Source: Ardenticatena sp.
GTDB taxonomy: Bacteria; Chloroflexota; Anaerolineae; Ardenticatenales; Ardenticatenaceae
Reading direction: 5' to 3'
Assembly: GCA_015487975.1 (NCBI GenBank)
Contig: WFOS01000037.1
Location: forward strand, 26,595 to 90,594
Length of the DNA: 64,000 nucleotides
The notes beneath the pieces were generated by a model. The model worked only from the letters and a program-made list of their open reading frames with translations, had not been told where the DNA came from and made no database searches. Below are positions 43,913 through 51,700 of the stretch, in pieces; the first letter of the stretch is position 1; every line of letters starts with the position of its first letter. Both the position numbers and the translations under genes were made by a program.

Positions 43913-45058
43913 TTACAAACCGAGCAGGCGGGCAATCACCACGCGTTGGATATCCGACGTGCCAGAGTAGAGCACGCCACCGAGGGCATCGCGCACGTTC
44001 TGCTCGATACCGTATTCGTGCATGTAGCCGTAGCCCCCGAACGTGCGTACGGCATCGAGGCTGGTTTCGAGAAACGCTTCGCTGAGGTAGAGCTTGGCGA
44101 GCGCGGCTTCCATGATGGCAGATTTGCCTTGCTGTTTGAGCCAGGCGACTTTGTAGAGCAACAAGCGGGCGGTTTCGAGGCGCACCTTCATATCGGCAAT
44201 GCGGTTGGCGACCGATTGGAACTTGCCAATCGGTTTTCCGAATTGACGACGTTGCCGTGCATAGGCTATACTTTCTTCGAGCAAGCGTTCCATGACGCCC
44301 ACATAGCTGGCAAGAATGCAGGCGCGTTCGTATTCCATGGAACTGTTGAAGATTGTTGCCCCCAAGCCTTCACGTCCCAACAGGTTCGTGGCAGGGATGC
44401 GTACATCGTCGAGAAAAATCTCGCTCATGGGGGAAGTGCGCAGCCCCATTTTTTCCAACGGCTGCCCAATGGTCAGCCCTGGTGTGTTGGCCGGAACGAG
44501 AAATGCCGAAATGCCCATGCGCCCTTTTTCAGGGGCGGTGCTGGCGAACACGATGAAGAGGTCGGCAATGGGGGCATTCGTAACGAAGGTTTTCGAGCCA
44601 TCGAGGATGTAGGTGTCGCCTTCGCGGCGGGCAGTGGTGCGCAGGCTGTATGCGTCCGAACCGGATTCCGGCTCCGTCATGGCGTGTGCGCCAATCAATT
44701 CGCCACGACAGAGGGGGGGAAGATAGGTACGTTTTTGTGCTTCGGTGCCGAATGTCAGAATGGGGTGCTGAACGGCCCACATTTGGGCGTTGATGGCGAA
44801 AATCAACCCGTTGTCACGACAGGCGTAGCCCATCCCTTCCATCACAAGGGCGGCAGTGAGGATGTCTTGCCCCATGCCGCCATAGGCTTCGGGGATGACC
44901 AATCCCTGGATACCCATGCGGGCACAGGCACACCACGCTGCTTTGGAAAAATGGCCTTCGCGTTCGCGTTGTGTGATGTCGTTGTTGAGTTGACTTTGCG
45001 CAAAATCGATAACAGCACGCTTGAATTCCACTTGCTGCGGGGAAAGCAAGAAATCCAT
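43913..45058 (-). CDS. acyl-CoA-dehydrogenase-family flavoprotein, probable prolyl-carrier-protein dehydrogenase (PltE-like)
   Basis: 381 aa. Acyl-CoA dehydrogenase fold: GAHAMTEPESGSDAYSLRTTA (FAD/substrate loop, about 125-145), ILDGSKTFVTNAP, MGLRTSPMSEIFLDDVRIP (about 200-218; ordinary members have MGIRGS), YARQRRQFGKPI, GGYGYMHEYGIEQNVRDA, YSGTSDIQRVVIARLLGL. Length and motifs fit PltE, RedW and Bmp3, which oxidise prolyl-S-carrier protein to pyrrolyl-S-carrier protein. It is the first gene of the minus-strand locus. ATG 45058 begins the family N-terminus (MDFLLSPQQ); the AGGTG site is weak. An ordinary fatty acyl-CoA dehydrogenase is the alternative. Confidence 0.82.
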   Translation of the reverse strand: MDFLLSPQQVEFKRAVIDFAQSQLNNDITQREREGHFSKAAWCACARMGIQGLVIPEAYGGMGQDILTAALVMEGMGYACRDNGLIFAINAQMWAVQHPILTFGTEAQKRTYLPPLCRGELIGAHAMTEPESGSDAYSLRTTARREGDTYILDGSKTFVTNAPIADLFIVFASTAPEKGRMGISAFLVPANTPGLTIGQPLEKMGLRTSPMSEIFLDDVRIPATNLLGREGLGATIFNSSMEYERACILASYVGVMERLLEESIAYARQRRQFGKPIGKFQSVANRIADMKVRLETARLLLYKVAWLKQQGKSAIMEAALAKLYLSEAFLETSLDAVRTFGGYGYMHEYGIEQNVRDALGGVLYSGTSDIQRVVIARLLGL

Positions 45059-45564
45059 ACCACACACCTGTTGTTTGTCGTCGAGAAAAGGAGAGACGGC
45101 TTCGGTGAGGCTCGAAGAGCGCCGCATTGGAGGTACTGTATCAGATTTGGATGGGGTTTTCATCGCCCAGAAAGACAAACATGGGGGTGCGCTTTCGACA
45201 GTCATGAATGCCTTTGGCTAGGCGTTTCTGCCCAATGAAATCGCTGGAGATGATGTTCATATTGGGGGAAAAAACCGAGAAGTATTTCGTCGAAATAGCG
45301 AAAAGAGCCCGTTTGGCCCTTTTTCTGGCACAAAACGCCTAAATGAATTGGGGGTATGGGGGTGTTTGGTTCCTACACTGACGGCTCGAATGTGGAACAA
45401 ATCGTTTGTCAAGGTGCGACGAACCTCCTATACTTCACGTATGAGCCCATCGATCGTGGTTGTCGTGTGAGCCCCACTGAGTCACGACCCAGAGGGTATT
45501 TGGAGGAGGTGCCTGCGGCTCCTCTGCGGAATCATATGACCATGCGCGTGCGGCAAGGAGTCAA
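45059..45564. other. intergenic region between the minus-strand locus and the IS110 element
   Basis: 506 bp without a convincing gene. It should hold the promoter of the 28-kb locus, but I see no strong minus-strand promoter. A weak hairpin with a T-run (45299-45324, one mismatch), a plus-strand sigma70-like promoter (45406-45434) and a 6-bp hairpin (45503-45524) are present. Part of it may be the downstream end of the IS110 element. Confidence 0.4.
45406..45434 (+). promoter_or_regulatory. sigma70-like promoter facing the IS110 element
   Basis: TTGTCA (45406-45411) and TATACT (45429-45434), spacing 17 bp. It reads away from the long minus-strand locus and antisense into the transposase gene. 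No good coding sequence follows, so a transcript from here would be non-coding. Confidence 0.4.
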
Positions 45565-46755
45565 CTATAAGCCTGAAGTTTGAGGGGCGAGGTCAACGAA
45601 GTCACGCTGGCGAAGGATGAGCATATGAAAGATGGTGAGCGCCTTGCGAGCCACGATGACCATGGCTTCCCGATAGGCGCGGCCTTGCTGGTGACGGTGG
45701 TGCAGAAAGGTTTGACGAAAGCGATGAGTATAACGGACAAGCGCTTGTGCGATGAGGAAAAGGATATGGCGCAAGAGCGGCGAACCCCGTTTGCTCAAGC
45801 GGCCATGAGCGTGGAAGGTAGCGGATTGGTAGACGCTGGGGTCCAGTCCGGCGAAGGCCACCAGGGCTTTGGGCGAAGGGAAGGCGCTCAAGTCGCCGGT
45901 GAGTGCCAGGAAGAGAGCGGTCAGGCGTTCGCCGAGGCCTGGGATGGCACGCAGGCGTTTCCAGGCGTCGGGATAGCGCTGGCGCACTTGTTGGCGCAGG
46001 TCAAGCCAGACTTGTTGGCGGCGGGTTTCGAGTTCATCCCACAGGGCGAGCAACTGGCGCAAGTGGATGACGGCAGCTTCGTCATAGACGCCCCAGGAGG
46101 TGGCGGCCAGGGCACGCAGTTTGTCCGGCGTCCAGGAGATGCGGCGGCAGAAAGGGGCCAGGTCTTCATCCGAAGCCTGGGCGATTTGCCGGGCCGAAGG
46201 AAAGGTCTGCAACAGGCGGCGCAAGGCTTTAGGGAAGCGACGCTGGCGTCGTTCGAGTTCCGGGAAGAGCAGATGGAGCACCTGGCGGAAGCGATTTTGC
46301 ACACGGGTCATTTCCTGCGTGAGTTGATCATACAGCGTGGCCAGGTCGCGCAAGGAAGGAGAAGTGCGGGCTTGCCGGGGCAGACGCTCTTCCTGCCAGG
46401 CCGAGAACAGCCAGGCAGCCAGGGTTTCGGCATCGATGCGGTCGGTTTTGGTCTTGCGCAGCGAGCGGCTGCGACGCAAGTGACTGGCCTGCAAAGGAGA
46501 AATCAGGGAGACCGGATGGGGCAGCGCCTGAAGATGATGCAGATACAGCCGGGTATATGGGCCGGAAGACTCCAGGCCGACATGCCAGGTCTGCGGCGGC
46601 AAGGTGCGCCAACAGGCCAGGAACGCTTGCCAACCCGCCCGGTCCGCCGAAAAAGTCTGTGGCTTGCGGGTGTGCGTCTGCCCTTGCGGGTCAACCCACA
46701 GGAAGGCCGCCGTGAAGGCATCTTTGCCGATGTCCAAGCCAACAAAACCGATCAT
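45565..46755 (-). CDS. IS110-family transposase
   Basis: 396 aa recombinase. N-terminal RuvC-like DEDD domain: FVGLDIGKDAF (first Asp), HVGLESSGPY (Glu), RKTKTDRIDAETLA (Asp pair). C-terminal Transposase_20 domain: IPGLGERLTALFLALTGDLSAFPSPKALVAFAGLDPS and LSKRGSPLLRHILF with the catalytic Ser region. GGAGGTATCAA before ATG 46755. Full-length and intact, so the element may be active. IS110 elements use a non-coding bridge RNA, expected in the sequence before the gene. Confidence 0.94.
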   Translation of the reverse strand: MIGFVGLDIGKDAFTAAFLWVDPQGQTHTRKPQTFSADRAGWQAFLACWRTLPPQTWHVGLESSGPYTRLYLHHLQALPHPVSLISPLQASHLRRSRSLRKTKTDRIDAETLAAWLFSAWQEERLPRQARTSPSLRDLATLYDQLTQEMTRVQNRFRQVLHLLFPELERRQRRFPKALRRLLQTFPSARQIAQASDEDLAPFCRRISWTPDKLRALAATSWGVYDEAAVIHLRQLLALWDELETRRQQVWLDLRQQVRQRYPDAWKRLRAIPGLGERLTALFLALTGDLSAFPSPKALVAFAGLDPSVYQSATFHAHGRLSKRGSPLLRHILFLIAQALVRYTHRFRQTFLHHRHQQGRAYREAMVIVARKALTIFHMLILRQRDFVDLAPQTSGL

Positions 46756-46784
46756 TTGATACCTCCGCAAACTGGTTTTGGTGA

Positions 46785-46946
46785 GAAGGGGAGGCTTCGG
46801 AGCAGAACCGGTCTCCATTGCCCATGCTCCCGCTTGATAGGGGCTCTGAATGGCCCAATCAACTCATTGGGGATGTGGAAGGCCGGGAAAAGTCTCCTTG
46901 AGGGGCTCAAGGCCCATTTGTATGGAGTTCCTCTGGCCTCCCCTTC
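46785..46946. repeat. long-range inverted repeat in the IS110 upstream flank
   Basis: Perfect 11-bp inverted repeat, GAAGGGGAGGC at 46785-46795 and GCCTCCCCTTC at 46936-46946, enclosing about 140 bp of non-coding sequence with further short complementary segments. Could close a structured RNA such as the IS110 bridge RNA. Confidence 0.5.
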
Positions 46947-46990
46947 CGCTTCTTTACCATTCTATATCAAACACTTATAGGAGATTATCT

Positions 46991-47608
46991 ATGTCCAATC
47001 GGGATCATTGGGAAGGCGTCTATTCCAAGCGTCCGATCGACCAGGTCGGGTGGTATACCCCGCATTTGCAGACATCTTTGGCATGGATAGCGCGCCTCGC
47101 TTTGCATCCAGAGGCACGAATCATCGACGTTGGAGGAGGGGCGTCCACGCTTGTGGATGATTTGCTCGCGCGTGGCTATCGCTCGATAACGGTTCTCGAT
47201 TTGTCGAAAACGGCTTTGTCCATCGCGAAGGCGCGGCTTGGAGAAAAGGCCGCTATGGTCACTTGGGTAGAAGGGGATGTTACGACGTTCGATTTTCCGT
47301 CGCATCGGTACGATGTCTGGCATGATCGAGCAGCATTCCACTTTCTGACATCTTCGGAGCAACAGCAGCGCTATGTCGAACAGATGACGAAGGCCGTAAA
47401 GGATGGTGGCTATGTCATCATGGCGACGTTTTCGTTGGAATCGCCGCCCACATGTAGTGGATTGCCGGTGCAGCGGTACTCAGCCGAGCATCTCGAACGG
47501 GTTCTTGGGGAGAGGTTCGTCCTGAAAGAGACATCGAAGGAATTGCATTTGACGCCACGTGGGGGCGAGCAAATGTACCTTTATTGCTTGTTTCGAAAAG
47601 TACCGTGA
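46991..47608 (+). CDS. class I SAM-dependent methyltransferase
   Basis: 205 aa. HWEGVYSKRPIDQVGWY at the N-terminus, then the SAM-binding motif RIIDVGGGASTLVDDLLARGY (about 41-61), VTVLDLSKTALSIAKARL (motif II), YDVWHDRAAFHFL (motif IV region) and GGYVIMATFSLESPP. Resembles the TehB/thiopurine-like small methyltransferases; substrate unknown. AGGAG precedes the ATG. It stands alone just past the IS110 flank and is followed by its own terminator. Confidence 0.88.
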   Translation: MSNRDHWEGVYSKRPIDQVGWYTPHLQTSLAWIARLALHPEARIIDVGGGASTLVDDLLARGYRSITVLDLSKTALSIAKARLGEKAAMVTWVEGDVTTFDFPSHRYDVWHDRAAFHFLTSSEQQQRYVEQMTKAVKDGGYVIMATFSLESPPTCSGLPVQRYSAEHLERVLGERFVLKETSKELHLTPRGGEQMYLYCLFRKVP

Positions 47609-47674
47609 CGAGCGGTTTGCTGTTTGGCTGGAAGGTGTCGTGTTGCCACGTGGCTCTTTCGAGGGAGGTATCGA

Positions 47675-47715
47675 GGGCGACGCTCGTTCCAATGAGCGTC
47701 GCCCGTTTCGTTTTA
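47675..47715 (+). terminator. intrinsic terminator after the methyltransferase gene
   Basis: Perfect 11-bp stem (47675-47685 with 47694-47704), 8-nt loop, followed by the T-rich GTTTCGTTTTA. Confidence 0.85.
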
Positions 47716-47803
47716 TACCAATTGCTCACGATAAAGACATGTTTCGAGAGAGCATTTGAACTGTTTCGAACATCCAGGACCAACTGGAAGGGGCTGTACC
47801 ACG

Positions 47804-47840
47804 GCAGGTGCGACGCATCTCCCAGATGCGTCGCACCTGC
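47804..47840. repeat. perfect 17-bp palindromic hairpin (REP/MITE-like)
   Basis: Arms 47804-47820 and 47824-47840 are perfectly complementary around the loop CCC. No T-run follows, so a terminator is less likely than a repeat element. It lies beside a decayed gene in a non-coding stretch. Confidence 0.65.
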
Positions 47841-47843
47841 GGT

Positions 47844-48086
47844 TCACGCGACGCCCAACAGAGCCGCCGGGCAAAGGGGTGAGACCGCGCTCTCGTCTCT
47901 GTGTGCTTCGTGCCTCAGTGTGAGAAGAAGGAACACGTCCCTAGGCATCTTCGATCTTGGCGCGGTCCCCTCGGGCACCATCCCATACCACACTTGCGAT
48001 GCCCTCGGCGCGCTCTCTTCTTTGCATAGCTGTTTCAGGCGCTCTGCATCTTCTTGCCATTCGATCTGCAATTGTCGTCCACTCAT
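47844..48086 (-). pseudogene. remnant gene with transposase-like N-terminus
   Basis: 80 codons. The start is convincing: AGGAGGTGA 6 nt before ATG 48086, then MSGRQLQIEWQEDAERLKQL, which recalls the N-terminus of IS630-type transposases common in Chloroflexota. After about 25 residues the sequence no longer looks like a protein of any family, and all three frames soon end. Best explained as the 5' remnant of a deleted transposase gene. Low certainty on the family. Confidence 0.35.
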
Positions 48087-48189
48087 TGGCATCACCTCCT
48101 GCTCCAATGTGATGCCCTCGTTTTTGCATCATGCCGATTCTAAACACAATCGATATTAGAGTGGCATCATTAGTCCATTGCCGCGGCAG

Positions 48190-48876
48190 TCACTCATCAT
48201 GATCGGTCGGTTCGTCATGCCCCTCGTCTGCGGCATAGAGCATCCCCAGATATTGGCCATGCCACGTGTGGATCCAGACATCACCAGTTTGGCTATTGAC
48301 ACTCAACATGCCAACGACCTGCCCATCACGTTCCGTGTGGATGGTGTAGTAGCCGTAGAATGCGTCGGCCTCGTCACCCACTTCCAGATCGAGCCCATTG
48401 GCATCGAGGTATGCTTGCGCGATCTCGCGGGCACGTTCGGGCGAAATCACTGCCGTGGCATCATCCTCATACCAAGTACCGCTCGGGCCCATCATACCGT
48501 TCCAAGATGTTCCGTTCCCCATATGCCCATACTTCGTGTTCCACATCATGTTGGGGCCTGGTTCGGGATACGCATTCCCCGTGAGGTCGATCAGGAACTC
48601 GAAAGCATACCGGCCAGTCGAACGTTCACGGGCTTGTACGTAGTATTGGTTGTCGAACGCCATGATTTCGGCCACTTCCAGATCGGGATTGCCGTAACTC
48701 TTCACGTACTCTTGCGCAATGGCAATGACACGTTCTTCCGATACGCTCCCCGTCAATGCACTCGCTATGTTGGCATTGGGCAGATTACCTTGCCATGCCC
48801 CAAATAGCAGCATTCCAACGACAACGAACACAAGCAGGCCAACGCCCCACGTGATTCCCTTCTTCGTCGAACGCAT
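48190..48876 (-). CDS. membrane-anchored PepSY-domain protein
   Basis: 228 aa. One N-terminal transmembrane helix (about 9-29), then two PepSY-like units on the outside. The first spans about 45-100 (SEERVIAIAQEYVKSYG...YYVQARERSTGRYAFEFLIDLTG), the second about 140-205 (ISPERAREIAQAYLDANG...YYTIHTERDGQVVGMLSVNSQTGDVW). Between them is a Gly/Met/Asn-rich stretch. PepSY domains often regulate proteases or bind metals; role here unknown. AAAGGAGGGAAACC before ATG 48876. Confidence 0.8.
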   Translation of the reverse strand: MRSTKKGITWGVGLLVFVVVGMLLFGAWQGNLPNANIASALTGSVSEERVIAIAQEYVKSYGNPDLEVAEIMAFDNQYYVQARERSTGRYAFEFLIDLTGNAYPEPGPNMMWNTKYGHMGNGTSWNGMMGPSGTWYEDDATAVISPERAREIAQAYLDANGLDLEVGDEADAFYGYYTIHTERDGQVVGMLSVNSQTGDVWIHTWHGQYLGMLYAADEGHDEPTDHDE

Positions 48877-49104
48877 GGTTTCCCTCCTTTGATGGTCTCC
48901 TCGTTCTTTCGTCGTCCATTTGCATGGTAGCCGCAAGGCATGAAACAACGGTGTCGCTGCTGTGAAGAAATCGTAAAGATGTGGTGGCGTTGGGCATCTC
49001 GCGGGTGATTGGCAGAGTGGGGGACGAAGGTGGCCGAGTGCAGACGAGACATGTAAAGGAGGATCACCATTCGTGATCGTGGCCGGCGTCTTCGGGCGTC
49101 ATTG

Positions 49105-49599
49105 TTACTCGTGCTCGTCGAAAAGCATCGCCAGGCGGGCTTCCATGTCGTGCACATGGGTGCCGCGCCAGAACACACGCCCACAGGTGGGGCATTCGCG
49201 GAACGTGTGGCATGTACGCCACACATACTCAGGGACGCGCTCACGTGTGGCGGCATGGTCCAGGGGGCGCAATGGCGTATTGCAGCGGGGACAGCGTGCC
49301 TGTTGAGGGCGGCGGCGCAGGTGGTAGGTGTTCACTACCTGCCGCAGTTGCTCCCACACATCGTCGCTTTCGATGAGCAGCGAGTGGAGATGGCGGCGCT
49401 TGGTGAGCTGAAGATCACGTGTCAGCAAGATGCGTCCTTCACGGCGGGCGAGTGCTGCCAACGTGCTATCCTCGATGTCACGTTGATAGAACGTATCGTA
49501 TCCGAGCAGGCGCAACCACGTCGCTAGCCGACCGAGCATGGCGTCGGCGGCGAAGCGAGGCACAGGTGAATTGGAGGGCTGTTTGTGCATCTCGGGCAT
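49105..49599 (-). CDS. Mut7-C RNase-domain (PIN-like) protein
   Basis: 164 aa. [22 protein letters not shown] (about 15-36) with conserved Asp and [26 protein letters not shown] are the Mut7-C/PIN-like nuclease core; CPRCNTPL (about 103) and CPTCGRVFW (about 136) form the C-terminal zinc ribbon. Probable RNA-processing or quality-control nuclease; widespread and usually uncharacterised. Divergent from the oxidoreductase gene at 49778. Confidence 0.9.
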   Translation of the reverse strand: MPEMHKQPSNSPVPRFAADAMLGRLATWLRLLGYDTFYQRDIEDSTLAALARREGRILLTRDLQLTKRRHLHSLLIESDDVWEQLRQVVNTYHLRRRPQQARCPRCNTPLRPLDHAATRERVPEYVWRTCHTFRECPTCGRVFWRGTHVHDMEARLAMLFDEHE

Positions 49600-49685
49600 A
49601 GGGCGATACGTTGTGTTTCGTCAGGAGAAGTCTACCTGCAACGGCGTTTTCCTTGCAATCTCCGCACCAAAAATGCGAAAGCCTC

Positions 49686-49714
49686 TTGCCACGCCTCACG
49701 AAGTAGGATACACT
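49686..49714 (+). promoter_or_regulatory. sigma70-like promoter of the oxidoreductase gene
   Basis: TTGCCA (49686-49691) and TACACT (49709-49714) with 17-bp spacing, about 60 bp before the start codon of the luciferase-like oxidoreductase. Confidence 0.6.
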
Positions 49715-49777
49715 TTTCCAACCCACGAGCCGTTGCCCAAGAGAATCATCGTCCACAGCGAACAAGGAGGTTCACCT

Positions 49778-50785
49778 ATGGCCGACCGAGTTGCCCTCTA
49801 CCTGCAAGACAAGCACGACCTGCGCGACAGCATCCGTTTCGTCCAGTATGCCGAACGAAAAGGGTTCGAAGCGGTTTGGCAAGCCGAAAGCCGTCTGGTG
49901 CGCGATGCGGTTGTGCCCATGGCTGCCTATGCCGCCACCAGCGAGCGTATCAAGGTGGGCAGCGGCGTCATCAACAATTGGACGCGGAATGCCGCTGTGA
50001 TTGCCGCGACGTTCCTCACCCTCGACGATTTGGCGCCCAACCGCATTTTGCTCGGTATTGGCGCGTGGTGGGATCCCCTCGCCTCGAAGGTTGGCATTCA
50101 GCGTCGCAAACCCTTGCAGGCCATGCGCGAAGTGGTGACGGTGGTACGCCGTCTGCTGAACATGGAGCGCGTGACATTCCACGGCGAATTCGTCCACCTC
50201 ACCGATGTCGAACTCGATGTCGTGCATGGGCGGCGCGAGCCGCGCCATGTGCCCATCTACATTGGCGCGACCGGCCCTAAGATGCTCGAACTGGCGGGTG
50301 AAATCGCCGATGGCGTCTTGCTCAACTACCTGGTTTCACCTAAGTACAACGAAATGGCGATGGAGCGCATTCAAGCCGGTTTGAAAAAAGCAGGGCGCTC
50401 GATCGACGAATTCGACCGGCCGCAACTGGTCGTCTGTTCGTTGGACGAAGACCGCCAAAAGGCGCTCGACAATGCCCGCAAACTGGTCACGCAGTATCTT
50501 GGGCAGCAACCACACATCATGAAAGCGAGCGGCGTTAGCCAGGAATTGCTCGACGAGATTCACCAGGTTCTGACCTGGCCAGCCACCGAAGAGCAGATCG
50601 AGCGTGCGATGGAGCTGGTGCCCGACGATGTGGTGCAGATGATTACCGCCAGTGGCACCCCCGAAGAATGCCGCGCCAAAGTGCGCGAATACATTGCTGC
50701 CGGGGCAACATGTCCTGTGCTCTACCCATTGGGGGATGATGTGCAGGCCATGATCGACGCTTTCGCGGATGGGTATAGCCACTGA
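49778..50785 (+). CDS. LLM-class (luciferase-like) flavin/F420-dependent oxidoreductase
   Basis: 335 aa TIM-barrel oxidoreductase. [39 protein letters not shown] (about 67-105) and [31 protein letters not shown] (about 160-190) fit the F420-dependent branch near methylene-tetrahydromethanopterin reductase-like proteins. Substrate unknown; cofactor FMN or F420 cannot be decided. AAGGAGGT lies before ATG 49778. The downstream FAD-subunit gene starts 18 bp after the stop and is probably co-transcribed. Confidence 0.87.
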   Translation: MADRVALYLQDKHDLRDSIRFVQYAERKGFEAVWQAESRLVRDAVVPMAAYAATSERIKVGSGVINNWTRNAAVIAATFLTLDDLAPNRILLGIGAWWDPLASKVGIQRRKPLQAMREVVTVVRRLLNMERVTFHGEFVHLTDVELDVVHGRREPRHVPIYIGATGPKMLELAGEIADGVLLNYLVSPKYNEMAMERIQAGLKKAGRSIDEFDRPQLVVCSLDEDRQKALDNARKLVTQYLGQQPHIMKASGVSQELLDEIHQVLTWPATEEQIERAMELVPDDVVQMITASGTPEECRAKVREYIAAGATCPVLYPLGDDVQAMIDAFADGYSH

Positions 50786-50803
50786 CGCCAGAAGGAGTAA
50801 ACC

Positions 50804-51634
50804 ATGCCACATGTACACGCCTACGAACGCGCCCAATCGCTGGAAGAGGCTCTTTTCCGCCTAGCGGAAGAGCCACGTGCCGTGCCGCTGGCTGGGGGAA
50901 CAGCGCTGATGGCGTATGGTCTCCCGCAGGAGGAGGCCATTGTGCTCGATATCAGCGCTTTGCCGTTCGATCAGATCGAGATGTGGGACGATCGTTTGGT
51001 GCTGGGCGCCCTGGTCTCGCTGGAAGCGATGGCACGCGATGAGACGCTGCGCACCTTTGCGGGGGGCGTGCTGGCCCAAGCCGCACATGCCGAAGCGACC
51101 AGCCTGCTACGGCAGCAAGGCCGCCTGGCGGGCGCATTGCTGACGGATGTGGGACAGAGTGAAATCGCGCCAGTGTTGCTGGCGCTCGATGCACGGGTGA
51201 GCATTCAACGGGTGCGTGGTTTGAAGACGTGGCCCCTAGCGGCGTTCTTCGAGCAGATGCAGGCGGCACTAGGGCGTGGGGTGCTGGTGCAGGTGGATGT
51301 GCCGCGCCCGTTGGCCGCGACGCAGGTGCGCCGTGCGCGGGTGGCGCGTGCGCCACGCGACCGCGCCATTCTCTCTGTGGCTGGGGCGGTGCGGCTCGAA
51401 GGGAGGCGCATTGCCGCCGTGCGCCTGGCGGTTTCGGGCGTTGGCGCGTTGCCGGTACGTTTGGAGGTAGTCGAGGCAGCGTTGCAAGATGAAAGCGCCG
51501 AGCCGCAGCATGTGCAGGCGCTCGCAGCCCAGGCAATCGCCGATGTGCCAATCGAAGACGATCACCGTGCGAGTGCCGCGTATCGGCGTGATGTCTTGCC
51601 GGTGCTTGTGCGGCGTGTGGTAACGGGGCAATGA
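50804..51634 (+). CDS. FAD-binding subunit of a molybdenum hydroxylase (CoxM/XdhB-like), without partner subunits
   Basis: 276 aa. LAGGTALMAYGL (about 30-41) corresponds to the FAD-binding AGGT loop. The AGG...TDVGQSE segment stands where family members have a second conserved FAD loop (typically TIGGNLA-like), here poorly conserved. The C-terminal CO-dehydrogenase flavoprotein domain follows (SVAGAVRLEGRRIAAVRLAVSGVGALPVRL). Normally works with iron-sulfur and molybdopterin subunits; neither is nearby. It follows the LLM oxidoreductase as a probable operon. Either it joins subunits encoded elsewhere or has taken a separate role. AAGGAG before the ATG. Confidence 0.82.
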   Translation: MPHVHAYERAQSLEEALFRLAEEPRAVPLAGGTALMAYGLPQEEAIVLDISALPFDQIEMWDDRLVLGALVSLEAMARDETLRTFAGGVLAQAAHAEATSLLRQQGRLAGALLTDVGQSEIAPVLLALDARVSIQRVRGLKTWPLAAFFEQMQAALGRGVLVQVDVPRPLAATQVRRARVARAPRDRAILSVAGAVRLEGRRIAAVRLAVSGVGALPVRLEVVEAALQDESAEPQHVQALAAQAIADVPIEDDHRASAAYRRDVLPVLVRRVVTGQ

Positions 51635-51655
51635 GCCCCTGGCAGGGAAAACAAG

Positions 51656-51683
51656 AAAGCCCGTGGCATTTGCCACGGGCTTT
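51656..51683. terminator. bidirectional intrinsic terminator
   Basis: Perfect 13-bp stem (51656-51668 with 51671-51683), starting AAAGCCC and ending GGGCTTT(T), loop of 2 nt or slightly more after fraying. Lies between converging genes. Confidence 0.85.
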
Positions 51684-51700
51684 TCGATGCCTTGCGCGTG

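Larger units (their letters stand above)
45540..46960 (-). mobile_element. IS110-family insertion sequence (approximate extent)
   Basis: Intact transposase with non-coding flanks on both sides. IS110 elements lack terminal inverted repeats and target duplications, so edges cannot be fixed by eye. The upstream flank (46756-46990) is non-coding and structured, as expected for the bridge-RNA region; both limits are estimates. Confidence 0.6.
47716..48189. other. non-coding stretch with hairpin and gene remnant
   Basis: Roughly 470 bp between the methyltransferase terminator and the PepSY gene. Apart from the perfect hairpin and the remnant gene listed separately I see no gene; likely a site of repeated mobile-element activity. 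Confidence 0.4.

Noticed and set aside
43946..45238. 430-codon plus-strand frame opposite the acyl-CoA dehydrogenase gene
   Set aside because: Shadow frame without family features.
45407..45412. Minus-strand TTGACA as the promoter of the 28-kb locus
   Set aside because: No -10-like hexamer follows at the right distance (TCGAGC is found), so the promoter of this locus remains unidentified.
45580..46980. 466-codon plus-strand frame opposite the IS110 transposase
   Set aside because: It is the antisense of a complete, motif-bearing transposase and has no recognisable domain.
49073..49306. GTG-started plus-strand frame preceded by AAAGGAGG
   Set aside because: The ribosome-binding-like sequence is good, but the product is antisense to the zinc-ribbon end of the Mut7-C gene and has no conserved pattern.
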